DNA of 64,000 bases from Megamerina dolium (GCA_963854835.1 OY978525.1:4979501-5043500), one strand, 5' to 3'. Shown: positions 25,801 to 38,439, numbered from the stretch's first letter. Program-made: numbers and translations. The notes: generated by a model from the letters alone, not told the origin.

Positions 25801-27535
25801 TTTAATAATATAATCAAGAATAGAGTAAAATCAAGATCTGTATTCTATATATTATCATAATTAGGTACATTATATTGCATTGCCAATAAATTCCACTTGT
25901 TATTCATTGATATTATAGAGTAAAATGTATGAAATATGACAGGAAAAATGTTCTTAATCGATCATTGGCCGTAATGGCTTAATAAATTGAGTAGACAAAT
26001 TGAGTATACTCGTATGAAAGAAGTGTTAATATTTTAATTTTTATATAATTCAATTTTCCTTCCTTCCTTCAAAGTAATATTATAATATTATATTATTCAA
26101 TGCCTTACGTAGGTACTATCATACTCGTACATACGATTGCTTCATAATTGATTGTTTAACTAATTGATGTCGTTAAAATCCACTAAAGAATTGTGTTATA
26201 ACAATTTTAATAACAGTATAAAAGAATAATTGAAAGAGAACAATATTAATGGTATGTTGATTAACAAGGGATATTCCCAACACCATCCATCCATTCAGTC
26301 AAATCAATCAACAGATTTAAATGCACACATTACGCATGCATACCAAAAAGTATTTATGAGTATTTATTGTAAACACATATTTGTACACACACTCAAATGC
26401 ATACGCATGCTAAAATATGCGCTATAATAGTGTGAACTCGTATATACCCAAAGGATATACAAACAGCACCAGTCAGGCTGACTTGGTTGATTGCATACGT
26501 AGCATTGATATCAATGAATGAAAATATACGTACGCATGCAACAACTATGCGTTTTCTGTGCATGAGTGTGTATGTGTGTGTGTATATACAATACAAGGGA
26601 ATAGTGTAAAATCATGCCACATACACTAGACTGCCAATACAACTACATACATTACACACAGCAGCACAGAGAAAATAAAAATTCAATTTCAATGACATTG
26701 CAGTGCGTAATTTACGCACGCACATATACCGCACTGCTTGACTGCTTCAAGTGAATTTTGGCGGTGGTTTGATGGTGCTGATGATCAAACTCATTTATAC
26801 CTATACCTACGTATATCCTTTTACCCGAATGCATCATTTGGCGGCCGCAGAGAGTCTTGGCTAAGACAATATGGCATTGCAATGTTTCAAGGTCATCATC
26901 ATACATATCCATTTGTATGTGTAATAAATACCGTTTAATATAGACATGATACACTTTATGCGTATTTCTGGGTCTGTATATATATGAGCTCACATCTGTG
27001 TGTGTGTGTGTGTGCGTAAGTACAAATAGCACTCAGATCGTCGTGCTGCCAAATGATTGAGCTGTATGTATGCAGGCGTACATGCGTGCATATGTACATA
27101 TATATTGGCATTGACTTTCCATACAGTTATACACTTTAAATTGCTTTCATTGGCCATATATGTACATACTGACAAAACCATACGCATACATATGTACATA
27201 TGGATACGAATGTACCCATTTTTACGGCACTACAAGCTTATGTCGGACATATTTATGTGCATTCTCACATATACGATTTGTTTTGAAGATTTTTGTATGT
27301 AGCATGAATTTCAGCAGCACTTTAAAAACAACTAAATTTTTGGCTTCGAATTCTTGTTGTTGTTATTACACAAAATTCTCAATTTTACTGCCGTAATTCA
27401 TTCGATTGAATGAAAAAGTTACTACATGTAAAGATGATAATCATAACAATCTCAAAATCACTTGAAAATTTGTATCTTTACCTAATAGTGCCAATGGAAG
27501 TTTTCATCATGTCGATTCTGAGTGATGTACTTGGC
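25801..27535. other. unique stretch, no gene seen
   Basis: Contains many CATACG/TATGTACAT words and GT/CA microsatellites (26997-27014). Several overlapping frames of 65-106 residues on both strands are His/Thr/Tyr rich because of these words; none is convincing. Confidence 0.5.
26997..27014. repeat. (GT)n microsatellite
   Basis: Uninterrupted GT run. Confidence 0.9.
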
Positions 27536-27539
27536 ATTT

Positions 27540-29310
27540 ACTACTTTCAATTTTATGAAAACATCAATTTTATAGAGTAGGACATCTAAGGGATGAAGAT
27601 AGGGGGTCAGTATATTTTTTGCGGGAAATGTTGGGAAACAAGGATTAATGGCGATGGGTTATACATTTCAAATCTTTCCGTGCGATTTCTGGACAATTAT
27701 GAGATTATTTGTCGTTTTTCATGTGTTTATAGATTCATTCTGTAGGGAGCAGCCCTAAAGATTAAAGATAGACAGTAAGTATATTCAGAAAAAGTATAGA
27801 GCAATAAAAAGTGGTGGAGGTCGGTCTGAAATTTTACCATCCAGGGTCACTCTGGTAGCGGTGGCAGTGAAATTAAACGAAAAATTGTGAATTTTTTATG
27901 GGAGCTCCTTCAAGGGATGGAGATAGAGGACAAGTATATACAGAAAGTAAAAAAAAATATATATATGTGGCACTTGTAAAACCATAAGAGTTCTTTGGGA
28001 GAGCTTCTCTTCCAGTGCTGTTGTGCGTGTTAAATTTTTAACTGTATTAAAAGGGACCTACTTATTTTAGCCAGTTCCGAACGGCAGAGCCCATCACTTT
28101 TTCTGAGCTTTGTCGCAGAGTTCTTCCATGGCAAATTGATACTGCCAAAGAATTGACAATTTCTTGCCTACATGTGGGAAAGAAACATCTTTTCGATATT
28201 GAAATTGTGCTTCAGCCTAGAATTGAACCCACAATCTACGGATCAGAAGGCCAACGCACTAAATACTGAGCTACGGCGCCCACAGAAAGTAAGCATATCA
28301 AGAAGAAAAAGTTAATAGGACTAAGATTGATTCCTAGATAATCATGCTATTATTTGTCGATTTTGCTAGGAGAAAAGAGAGTAAGTAAGTAAATTTAGAA
28401 AAAATATTTTAGGCAGGTTAAATTAATAGGGGACGATCACATATTTAATTCTCGAGGATCACTCTACTGGTGATGGCAGTGAAATTTTAGAAAAAGCTTA
28501 AATTTTGTAGGAGACCCCCTCTAAGCAATAGATATGGAGCATTAGTATGTTCAGCAAAAATGTTGCAAAGGAAATTTTAAAGTACTTCAGTCATACTTTT
28601 CTGGTTTTTTTAAGGGTTTCTTGAGGTTCGTGAATTAATGTGATCCGACAGATGAAGGTGGTAGTGAAATTTAAGAAAAATCTTAAATTTTTTTAGCGAG
28701 CCCCTCTAAGGAGTAGATATAAAGTATTAATATGTTCAGAAAAAATATCCGGAAGGAAATTTTAAAGGAGTTCAGTCAAATTATTCATTGTATTTTTAAA
28801 GGCTTTTTAAAATTTTGTGAAGAAATATGATTCGACAGAGTCAAATTAAGCACTCTGCTGGAGGCGGCAGTAAAATTTAAGAGATGTCTTACGTTTTGTT
28901 AGCGAGCCCCTCTAAGGAGTAGAGTCTTTGTATGTTCAAAAAAATTTTGCAAAGGAAATTTTAAAAAAATTGTGTCATACTTTGAATACGTCTAGAGGCC
29001 AATTTGGGTTTTTTCTTGAATTTTTAAGAATTTCTTGTGATTCTTAAAGAAATGTGATCCGACAGGAATCAAATTAAGCACTCTGCTGGAGGTGGCAATA
29101 AAATTTAAGTAAAAACTTAAATTTTATAGGGGAGCTCCTCTAAGGAGTAGATATGGAGTATTAGTAGGTACAGAAAAAATGTTGAAAGAAAATAGTAAAG
29201 GAGGTCTGTCATATTTTGATTGCCTCTAGAAGAGATTTGGGATATTTTTGATTGAATTTTTAAGGATTTCTTGAGGTTCGTGAAAAAATGTGTTCCAATA
29301 GAGCCGAAAG
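27540..29310 (-). repeat. GGCTCCC repeat family, locus 2, minus-strand array
   Basis: GAGCCCCTCTAAGGAGTAGA and variants start units at 27901, 28511, 28698, 28904 and 29131 (187-227 bp apart), each followed by AGTATTAGTATGTTCAGAAA and later CTCTGCTGGAGGTGGCAGT. Read on the minus strand this gives TTTCTGAACATACTAATACT then CTACTCCTTAGAGGGGCTC, the same order as AACATTTTTTCTGAACATGC and CTACTCCTTATAGGGGCTCC at 55615-55670. Two earlier, more decayed units lie near 27580 and 27740. Interrupted by a SINE at 27951-28281. Confidence 0.8.
27951..28281 (-). mobile_element. tRNA-derived SINE, copy C, with 11-bp target duplication
   Basis: Full-length minus-strand copy. On its own strand it starts GGGCGCCGTAGCTCAGTATT, has GTGGGTTCAATTCTAGGCTG as B box, then the CGAAAAGATGTTTCTTTC stretch, AAAAAGTGATGGGCTCTGCC, GGTTCCG-like segment and a tail of GTGCCACATATATATATTTT. 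It is flanked by ACAGAAAGTAA at 27940-27950 and 28282-28292. That duplication defines both ends and shows insertion by target-primed reverse transcription into the surrounding array. Confidence 0.95.
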
Positions 29311-30045
29311 CTGAGCAGATGTACATCTAATGTCGAATTATTTAGCCTTTGCAGCTTTTGCCAATGACGTGTGTTCTCATTTCTATTATTTTCTATGATT
29401 TTCCGCTGGAGATTTTCAAGTTATAACTATCAATAGTCTTCTATATAATATGCTAAGAGTCACTACTGAATACTGAATGCTGGTATAATGATAGTGATAG
29501 CGGTCCATAATGCTTTCAAGATCATCATAAAATCAGCATTCATATATATCGACATTTGTAAAGATTAACATTTAACATAAAATACCTGGAGACCCACTTT
29601 AAAATTACTTTTCTAATAAAATATGAATAGAGAAGTTTCATTGGAAATTTTTAGAACGGCTTAAAAACTTCCCATTTGAAAGCTTTTGATAAAAAGCTTT
29701 CTATGAAAGTTTGAAAAAAGTGATAACATATATATTATTCGGAATGGAGCATAGTGAAACTGAAAGTATAAGCTAGAGAGCGTTATTTGAAGCTTTTTAT
29801 GCCCAAAATCTTCACATTGACTTAGTCAATCGATTTGATATTGAAAAAATATTGAAATTGTGTTTTAAATATCAATTTTCCTTTTAATTTTATTTTTATC
29901 GCTTTTTTATTTTCAGCTTCATATGTTCATGTGTTAAACAAAATAATATTATGACATTGGTTTTCACTTTTACATCATAGACAGACAGTGAACAGACAAT
30001 ACAAGTATATATTATACATACATACATACATACTCACACTAAATC

Positions 30046-30076
<31 letters not shown>
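30046..30076. repeat. (GACA)n microsatellite
   Basis: Uninterrupted GACA run. GACA is the complement class of (GTCY)n, but no element ends are seen around it. Confidence 0.9.
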
Positions 30077-30253
30077 TACTACAAATAAAGTGGTAGAACA
30101 TTTTAGTCACACTCTATCCACATCCTTCGTACTCAATGAAAATACAACAGGGGATTTTATTGAATATCGAATTTTTTTGAACGCATTTTCAAACGCATTT
30201 TATCGGTTAGTATTTCATTTGTTTGTGCACGAGTTGAGGAAGTGTTTTTTCGC

Positions 30254-30274
30254 TGTTGTTGTTGTTGTTGTTGT
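30254..30274. repeat. (GTT)n microsatellite
   Basis: Uninterrupted GTT run. Confidence 0.9.
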
Positions 30275-30309
30275 TTATTTTCATATCTATGCCGATGTGC
30301 ATTTTGTAT

Positions 30310-30329
30310 ATGTGTGTGTGTGTGTGTGT
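30310..30329. repeat. (GT)n microsatellite
   Basis: Uninterrupted GT run. Confidence 0.9.
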
Positions 30330-30711
30330 TTGTGTGCGAATCACTGCATTCACTGACATGAATTACATTCCAATTGACCAATTTTTAACAGTGTGGTCAA
30401 TATGTAGCAAAACAACATGATGAATCACTGTTGCCATCTCACCAATATATAACAATATTATTGCCCATATTACAATGCGTTGCCAACACCATCATCATAG
30501 TGGTACATATGTATGTGATGTACTCATGACCATCAATGGTAAATTTTACAACAGCTGGCAGCAATGAATAACTTGTTGGTAGTGGTAGCAACAACATGCC
30601 ACATTTCTATGTAATACTTCTATGTATGTATGTTCTGTTATACAATTCGCTACAAACACATACATAACACATGCAGATGCTCTTTAATACGCACTTCCAT
30701 TCATAGATACT

Positions 30712-30736
30712 CATATATATATATATATATATATAT
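30712..30736. repeat. (TA)n microsatellite
   Basis: Uninterrupted TA run. Confidence 0.9.
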
Positions 30737-30940
30737 GTGTATATAAATAAATCTATAGACAAATAAAACTTTAAATGGCAGAAAAAACAGTGTACAAAAT
30801 ACTGAAAATTAATACGTTGCTTGCTGTGATGCATTTTTATTTTATACACAAAAGCTTAGAAAGGGAATCAACAGTTGATATTTTATTAGATTGTAATTAA
30901 ATATAATCGCAAAATTTGGTATAAAGTGGGAAATTTTACC

Positions 30941-32800
30941 TTTTCGTCCCTTTTCAAATATAAAGTAGTATAAAAACATCAAAAAGTGTAAAAAACTTAA
31001 AGCAATTGCTACTTTAAAAAAATCACCAAAAATATACTGTAAAAGTTATTCGAAAAGTAAAAAGCGTCGATAATTCTCATATTTTGAAGCTTCAAACATA
31101 TATGATAAATATTTGAAAATTGGTTTATTTGACTAGATTATGAGTTGGCAAAACAAGTCTGCAATAAAAAGTTATTTAAAAAAAAAAAAAAAATTAATTC
31201 CCTTACAAATTTTGAAAATTTGTTAAAAATACATTGTAAAAGATTTTCTAAAAGTTTAAACGCAGTATAAATTTTACATTATTTAATTTTTAAACTGTAT
31301 ATCTAAAAATATGATTTTTGAATATTTTGTTAAATCAAGCGAGCATTGAAAAAGTATACCTTTTTGAAGGACATATTAAAAATAATTCAATTTCCTACAT
31401 TGAATCGTTGAAAAATGGTAAAAAATGAACTGTAAAAGTTATTTAAATAGAATAAATGTCGGATGAATTGCAAATAATTTAGATTAGGTTTTAATTTTTT
31501 TTTTATTTCAGGCACTGTGAAGGTTACAATCACTGTAGCAGTGGGAGATCTTTTATATTTGAAAACTCAGGAGATGATGAATAGCTAAAAATCGAATATA
31601 TTCATATAAAAAAATTACTTTGAATTCATTATTTATGCATAAATATATCTGCAAAATTTTAAAACATTAGATGCAATACTGTTTTTGTAAACAATTTACA
31701 AAAATCACCTTTTTTCAGTGGGTCAAACTAGTTGTGCCCCATTAATTCCTTTACAAATTTTGAAAATTTGTTAAAAATACACCGTAAAAGATATTGTAAA
31801 AGTAAAATAAGTTTATGAATTCTACATTATCTAGGTTTTAAACTGTATATCCAAAAATATGATTTTTAAATATTTTATTAAATCAAGAGAGCAATGAAAA
31901 AGTATATATATTTTCGAAGATATTAAAAATAATTCAATTTCCTACATTGAATCGTTGAAAAATTGTCAAAAATGAACTGTAAAAGATATTCATTTAAAAA
32001 AAAAAAAAAAAATACAGGAAATGAATTCCAGATTTTTTGCTTTAAACCTGAATTTTACATTTTATCTATTTAGCTTATTTGAATATATAAAAATCGTGCC
32101 GAAGGAATACATATTGCTGAAGATAGTTAAAAAAAATTTAATAAATAAACAATTTATTTTGCGCACTAACTTTGAAAAATTCTCCAAAATAACTAGCAAA
32201 AAAATTTGAAAAAGAAAAATGTATGATTTTGAGATGCCTTGGCTTCAAAACTGCATAATCCGACATTTTAGGTTGGTCTAATTTAAAAAATTAGGTAACC
32301 AACAAGAAAGAATAATTTTTTAAACCTTCTTACGATTTGTATACTAATTGTGATATATTATCAAAATTAATTTATTCAACAGATTCAACAAATAGAAGCT
32401 TCAAATGATTTTTTTGTTAATTTGCGTAAAATCTGCGTATTCGAAAATTGTAATTTCACTTTTTTTTTTTGTTACAAGTATTTCTAACACGGTAGTTTGA
32501 ACAAATTCCTAAAATAGACTATAAAAGTGATTTGAAAAATAAAAACGAAAAATGAATTTAACATTTTTTAGATTCAAAACTGCGTTAGTTAAATTCTTAA
32601 ATTTTTTCTAGTTTTTTCAAGATAGTCTTACATAGCAAATTTAATTTCTTGCATTAAAAATTTCGAAAAATAAAAAAAAATACCATGCAACAGAGATTTG
32701 GAAAATAGAAATGGGAAATAAGCCTGATATGCCACAACATTGGAACTGCATATTCAAATATTTTAATCTGCTATATTTTAATAAATCAGAGTCAGAGGAA
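30941..32800. repeat. old degenerate tandem array (~200-300 bp units)
   Basis: The segment at 31194-31440 recurs at 31743-31985, 549 bp on, with long matches such as TTTTGAAAATTTGTTAAAAA and TTTCCTACATTGAATCGTTG. Within each, and at 30985, 32160, 32500 and 32660, the shorter motif AAAATNNACTGTAAAAGTTATTNGAAAA plus a TTTTAAACTG(C/T)ATAT stretch recurs. So the basic unit is shorter and has drifted. Non-coding. Confidence 0.7.
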
Positions 32801-32922
32801 ACTAAGGATACCCTTTTTTTTAAATTTTTTAATATTTTTTTTTTTCGATTAAAAATATGTTGATGACGTCATTATTTTATATCAAAATATCAAATTTAAG
32901 CAATATCACTTCAAAACTTGTG

Positions 32923-33233
32923 TATGTGGGTGTCGTAACTCAATGGTTAGTGTGTTGGCCTTCTGACCTGTAGGTTGTGGTTCAATCCCCGGCTGATGCA
33001 TAATAAATTTAATATTGAAAAGATTTTTCTCTCGAACGGTACCCACCTGTCGGCAAGCAATTGGCAATTCTTCCGACAATTCTTCTTCTTCTTCTTGTCT
33101 TTCTTATGACAAAGCTCAGAAAAAGTGATGTCACAAGGGTTCTGCCGTTCGGAACCGGCAACAGTAATGGAAGCAAAGCTCGGCCAATGAGACCTTCAGG
33201 GCTTTAAGTGCGACATATTTATTTTTTTGTTCT
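32923..33233 (+). mobile_element. tRNA-derived SINE, copy D
   Basis: GGGTGTCGTAACTCAATGGT (A box), GTGGTTCAATCCCCGGCTGA (B box), AAAGATTTTTCTCTCGAACG, GAAAAAGTGATGTCACAAGG, GCCGTTCGGAACCGGC and tail GGGCTTTAAGTGCGACATAT. A TTC/CTT microsatellite has expanded inside it near 33080-33105. Possible degenerate 16-bp target duplication, 13 of 16 identical: 32907-32922 and 33234-33249. Confidence 0.9.
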
Positions 33234-33259
33234 CATTTCAAAAATTATGATCTGACTTA

Positions 33260-33600
33260 AGATTTGATGATGCTCTAAGACAATTCTCTATATTTGTCAT
33301 AAAATAATGTCCTAGCATATTAAGTTAGGGCTTCGAGATCTTCGAGGCATTTATTTCACACCTTTTTTCTTCAATATGCTCATACAGAAATTAACTGAAA
33401 AATGACTGAGAATGATTATAGTATTGTTTTAAATAACTTCACGCGATTGATAAATAATAAGTGTGAAGATCATATAACTGCTAGGTACATGTAGTCAGGG
33501 CTTTGGGGTCTTCGATGCTTAGATATGACTCACAGTGACTCCAGCATTATTTTAAAATAATACCATGCCATTTATAGTCTATGAAAAGCCGGAAAAATTT
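33260..33600. repeat. weak ~170-bp duplication
   Basis: AGGGCTTCGAGATCTTCGAG at about 33326 and AGGGCTTTGGGGTCTTCGAT at about 33497, with similar flanks. Old duplication, no coding content. Confidence 0.4.
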
Positions 33601-34636
33601 TATTACACTGCACTCTAAAAAATATCCTACATCAATCAACATAGGGTTAAAGAATCTCTGTAAGAATTTATTGTAGTAAAATGTTGCCAGAATCCAAATT
33701 TAAGATTTTATGAAATACCCACGAATATTTTTAACTTACGACTATCATTTTCATTTGTTTGCATATTTATTCTAGCAAACATATGGTATGTCAAACATCT
33801 GTGTATCTATCCATATAGTCAAATACTAAGGAAATAGTCCTTGACCTATTTGCAACATATACATGGATATAGAAGTGCTTATACAAAAAATATTTATACA
33901 ATATTTACATTTATATATGTAAATCTAACAAAGCTGGTAGCATTTGTAGAAGGAATTTTTAAGTTTAACCTTCAAAATTCTCTCAAAACAAAAAAAAAAA
34001 AAATAAAAATAAAAAAAAAACAAAGCTAACACATGAAAAATAGAAGAATAAAAGAAGCAACAACAACAACAAGAACAGAAATTCACACGTCGTCAACACG
34101 TCTGCTGTTGCTATTAAATGTAGGTATATAGTACGAGTAGAGTATCAAAATTCTTCTTGTTGTTGATCTCATGGTAGATACGTACTTGCCTACCAATACC
34201 TACCACCGGTAAAGAGTGTTATGCTATTGCTGATGTTGTTTGGATTGTTTTATGTTAGAAAAATTGAAAATTTTCTACATTGAACCTTTTCTACTCATAC
34301 ATAGTCATATACGAGAATGTATTCTACATATTGTATATAAGAAGCTATCATATGGAACTCCCATCTTTCGAACATTACAGTTAAAGTTGTTGCCATTGAA
34401 CTCGCAAAACCAAAAGAAGCACTTGTATATGCATACATATGGGTTGAAGAGGGAAGAAAAACAAAACCAAAGTGATATAAAAAAAAAAAAAACAACAAAA
34501 AAAAAAAGAATTAAATGGGAAATGAATGAGGAAATAGTATATATATTTTACTTTTGTAAAAAGTCCTTGAAAAGGATTTCTCAAAAATTTTTGCAATGCA
34601 ATATCAGTGTTGGTGGAAGTTGAACGGACGGAAGTT

Positions 34637-34668
34637 AACGACAACGACAACGACAACGACAACGCTGA
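34637..34668. repeat. (CGACAA)n hexanucleotide microsatellite
   Basis: Five consecutive CGACAA-type units before drifting to CGCTGACG; gives a Thr run on the plus strand and a Val run on the minus strand. Confidence 0.85.
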
Positions 34669-34947
34669 CGATGACACGAATGAGTAAACGTACAACAACA
34701 ACAACAATAACACTTACTAAGAACATGTGTATGGAGACGACAAGGACTATATACATACATGTAGACATGATGAAGTTGAGTGAGAAGATGAGTTGAATGT
34801 TGCAAAGCAATTCTTATTGCTTTAGTGTTGGTGTTGGCATTTTATTGTTTGTTTTTTTTTTTTACTTCATTTCACTTTTGTTGTTGTTGTTTGATTTGGC
34901 AAAAAAGCTGCTTCATTCATAGAAATAAATTTGCATACTTTCATTCT

Positions 34948-34980
34948 CACACACACACACACACACACACACCCACACAC
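34948..34980. repeat. (CA)n microsatellite
   Basis: CA run with one CCC interruption. Confidence 0.95.
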
Positions 34981-37114
34981 GGAACACCAGCCAAGGACAT
35001 GTGTTGACTTTGGCGTTGGTATAATTGTCTATCGTCTAACGTCCTTGCAGAAAGTTTAGCCACTTACACTTTCATATATACTTACATATTTAGATGAATC
35101 TACAGGATGATTGTATATTAGATCTGCCCAAAAAATGAAAGAAATTAGAAATTAGAAAATGGAAGAATTAGAAATTTTATGTGTTGGACGATTTCTAGAG
35201 GTTTTTTGGGAAAAAATTTTTTTTGTAAAATATTTCGTTCAACTTTTTGTTTTTTTTTTTAGTATTTGCACATGATCATTTCGTTTTTCAAGAGCCTACA
35301 TAATTTATTGTTGAATTTCTTCTCAAAATATACACACAAATGTATTGAAGCTGTCTACAAACATTTTCAATACTTTTAGAATAATATTTCTTAAATATAT
35401 AAAACATTTTTTTAAAAGCATTCTGTAAAAAAAAATTTTTTATTTGCAAAAAAAATCTTTAAAAATCCATTTAAACATCCCTGTTTTTTTCGGCATCTCA
35501 TATCTGTCATATGCGAACATTTTCTCTTTCATGGCGCCTAGTGAAATTTACTTCTGAAAATGTTTGCAGAATATTTTCATTATTAACATTAACTTTTTCA
35601 GTACAATTTGTGACTTAAAAAAAATTTATAAATTATCTCATGAAAATTTGCAGGCCTAAAAATGTACCTGAAAAAATTTTGTAAAAAACATTTTAATAGT
35701 GAACATATGCGTCTCTTAAGGCTTTTTCAATCCAGCATTGTCATACATTTGATATTTGGTCGGTACTGGATTAATTGAACTATTTACATCAATTAATACT
35801 GAATTACAGCACTTTTGTGCTATCATTTTACTAAAATATCCGAGGAAATTTTGCCCAAACACGCTATAATTGTTGAAAATCTTCGAATTAAACCCTTTTT
35901 GAAACTTATTTTATTTTTGAAAAATTTTGGTCTTAATATTTTGCATACTTAACGAAAGCAATTTCAATGCAAACTACAAAAAAATGTACTTTTAGTAAGA
36001 TTATAATATTAATCGTTTAATCAGATTATCGAATTAATCAATTATTTGATTAATACAAATTTGAATTAATCAAAAAGTAAATTTTCAGAACAATTATGAT
36101 TTATATTAATCATAGTTGAAATTCATCAAAATTTTTTATTAATCTAAATACAATTCTCAAAAATATGATATTTTAAAAATTCTATCCAAAATTTAAAATA
36201 TTTATTTGGAAGAAAATAAATTTTTAAAACGACGAAAAACTAAAAATAACAATTGTTTTAATTTATCAAAATTTTGGTTAATTGAAATATTTATTAATCA
36301 GCATTTCGATTAATAAACTTATTTGATTAAACGATTAAACATGCACATAAAATGTTGAAGTTCTAAGAATTCCAATTTAATCTAAATTTTGGGAAAAGGT
36401 CCACTGAGTGAAAAAATTGCATTTAGTAAATTTAAACAGGTCTAATCTGAAATCGTAATCGTTGTCTAAATCTTTTCTATGAATTTAAACGCATGTTGCT
36501 CTCTGTATTATATTGTATGTTGTTTTTGGTTTTTATAAAATTGTGTCAAAATTACTATAAAGGATTTTTCAAAATGTCCTTGTACAATGGAATAATGCAC
36601 CTGTGATGTATTATAAGATACATATAACTCACTATTTATTAAGTCAAATTGTGACAGAAAGCTATTACCTATGTCCCTAAATTAGATTAAATATAATTTT
36701 AATTTTTTCCCACTACATTCTATCTATATTAAGCACAAAATGAAATACCTCGCAAAAATATGATTTAACGGTAATGCGCCTAAACTCAACGCACCAATCG
36801 GAAACATTATTGCTTGATGAGTGCGCTAGGAGCTTCCAATCGCGAAATTGTTCAATATAAAAAACGCAAAATGGGCGCGCACATACACCTACTAATATGC
36901 TTCGCAATAGGAATAATTGGGAAGAGAGTAAAAACGATTATGAAAAACGCAATCATTTGCACTAATTAGGAGTCGAAATATGTATTTATGTGGAATATTA
37001 AAAATAAAATGGTTGGGGAAGAGAGAAAAATGTAAAAAGAGAGCATATCAAAGGAGTACAAAATTATAATGAAATTAAAACAACTCTGTGTTATGCATTG
37101 CGCAAGAGTTATGA

Positions 37115-37420
37115 GTAGAAATTTGACAGTGAGAGAGCAAGAGCGACAGAAAATATTCACTGTTGGAAAATTAGGAAAAATATCAACTGGGATGAGAGTT
37201 GAGTAGAGAAAATACATTTAAGCACTTAATTCATTCGAAAGAAAAACACCAGATGAGCGATATCAAACACGACAGAGAGAGAGAGAGAAAGAGAGAGAGA
37301 GGTAGAAAGCGCTGGTTTCACATCCCAATATAATGTATTTTATGTGAGAGAGAATGAAATAGTTAAATTAGAAATTGTAAAACATGTTGTGCGGGAGTCT
37401 AAGGAGAGTAACAATTGTTG
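37115..37420. promoter_or_regulatory. GAGA-rich cluster (possible GAGA-factor-type site group)
   Basis: GTGAGAGAGCAAGAGCGACAG near 37128, the (GA)n tract 37273-37301, TGTGAGAGAGAATG near 37344 and GGAGAGTAAC near 37403 fall within 300 bp of unique sequence. In Drosophila, GAGAG words are bound by Trl/GAF at promoters and Polycomb response elements. Here that is only a possibility; no TSS motif is identified. Confidence 0.25.
37273..37301. repeat. (GA)n microsatellite
   Basis: GA run with one AAA interruption. Confidence 0.9.
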
Positions 37421-37979
37421 CAAAGTGATTAAAAGAAATTGCAAAAAATTAAAAAGACCTACGTAAGTGAAGTCCAAAAAATAGAACAAAATAAAAAATT
37501 TCAACGTTTAAGATAAGTACGAAAATTGATACGTAACTCTTTCTGCGCTCTGAACTCACATATGTTACCGATTCTTTGCTGATGTGCCCAGTTGAACACG
37601 TTTAATATTTAATTTTCTGAAATAAAGCATAACAAACGATAGAAGAAATAAAAGCACACACAGTCGTTGCAGGCATAACTTAACCCATTTTTGACCGCAC
37701 TCGAAACTTAGATCATCTATCATTTTTCATTTAAACACAGCGAAGTCTATTTTTGTAAAAAAAGAGCAACGGCACCTTAGCTTTTTTTTCTGAAATTTTT
37801 TATTTAAGCATGTTGCGGGAAATAGTAGTCGAAGGAAATCCCTTTAAGACTCGAAAGCCCTAACTTTATTATGTTAGCAAAAAAAATTAACAAATATTTC
37901 GAATTATATTTATGACTTATTTACTTAAGAGGCCATTCAAACCGAAAATCGATTTAGTCCGAATTTAGCGTTAGAAATT

Positions 37980-38180
37980 TCAAGTGCCGTCAAATTCTAC
38001 AGTAATAGGTCTTCTGCGTGGTCCACCAGTGGGTTCCGAATATAACACCTTCTTAGCTGGAGCTGGAGCTCCAGCTCATGGTTATACCTTATTCTATATT
38101 CTATATTTTTTTCCTCTCGAAAATTTCGAGCATTTTCTCATCTGAGGTGGAAATTGTAAGGCCAGGCATTATGAGAGACT
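37980..38180 (-). pseudogene. LINE C-terminal remnant (frameshifted)
   Basis: Minus-strand reading gives ISTSDEKMLEIFERKK (38150 to about 38103), then in another frame RYNHELE (about 38085), then APAKKVLYSEPTGGPRRR ending in a stop at 37980-37982. This order (DE..L..FERK, RYNHEL, A.KVL.SEP.G..RRRGRP) is the conserved C-terminal block after the reverse transcriptase of many insect non-LTR elements. The part between RYNHEL and APAKKV is deleted. Clade not assignable with confidence. Confidence 0.75.
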
Positions 38181-38439
38181 TGTAGAGTGTGGTTTTCGTT
38201 TCTGGTTTATTAGCCAGCATTATTTCAAGACGTCACAAAAATTCAACATCATCCATTATTTATTAATTTTAAAATTTAATATTTTTGTCATAAGAAATAT
38301 GCCTTTTTTTTAAGAAAATGTCTTTTTTATGAAAAGTAAAGGTCCAAATATGATTTATATTAATTTTAAGTAAAGTGCACTTATTTACCGGCTTCCGATT
38401 TGGTAAAATAAGCGCACTTCAAAATATTTTAAATGAAAT

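Larger units (their letters stand above)
29311..30940. other. unique stretch with microsatellites, no gene seen
   Basis: Holds (GACA)n at 30046-30076, (GTT)n at 30254-30274, (GT)n at 30310-30329 and (TA)n at 30712-30736. The 122-residue frame at 29988-30356 is built from these microsatellites (TDRQ and VVV runs). Confidence 0.6.
33601..37100. other. unique AT-rich stretch, no gene seen
   Basis: Includes A-rich tracts, a CGACAA hexamer microsatellite (34637-34668), a (CA)n run (34948-34980) and, at 35990-36340, dense ATTAATC/GATTAAT words. The 110-127 residue frames at 34240-34713 overlap on both strands and are low-complexity (Lys, Phe, Ser-Leu runs). Confidence 0.5.

Noticed and set aside
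30046..30076. (GACA)n as another (GTCY)n element head
   Set aside because: No CGCACGATAAC segment, monomers or inverted ends nearby; looks like a plain microsatellite.
29988..30356. 122-residue plus-strand frame
   Set aside because: Built from (GACA)n, (GTT)n and (GT)n microsatellites; no domain.
34240..34713. Overlapping 110-127 residue frames on both strands
   Set aside because: Low-complexity Lys/Phe/Ser-Leu runs from A-tracts and CGACAA repeats; both strands open at once.
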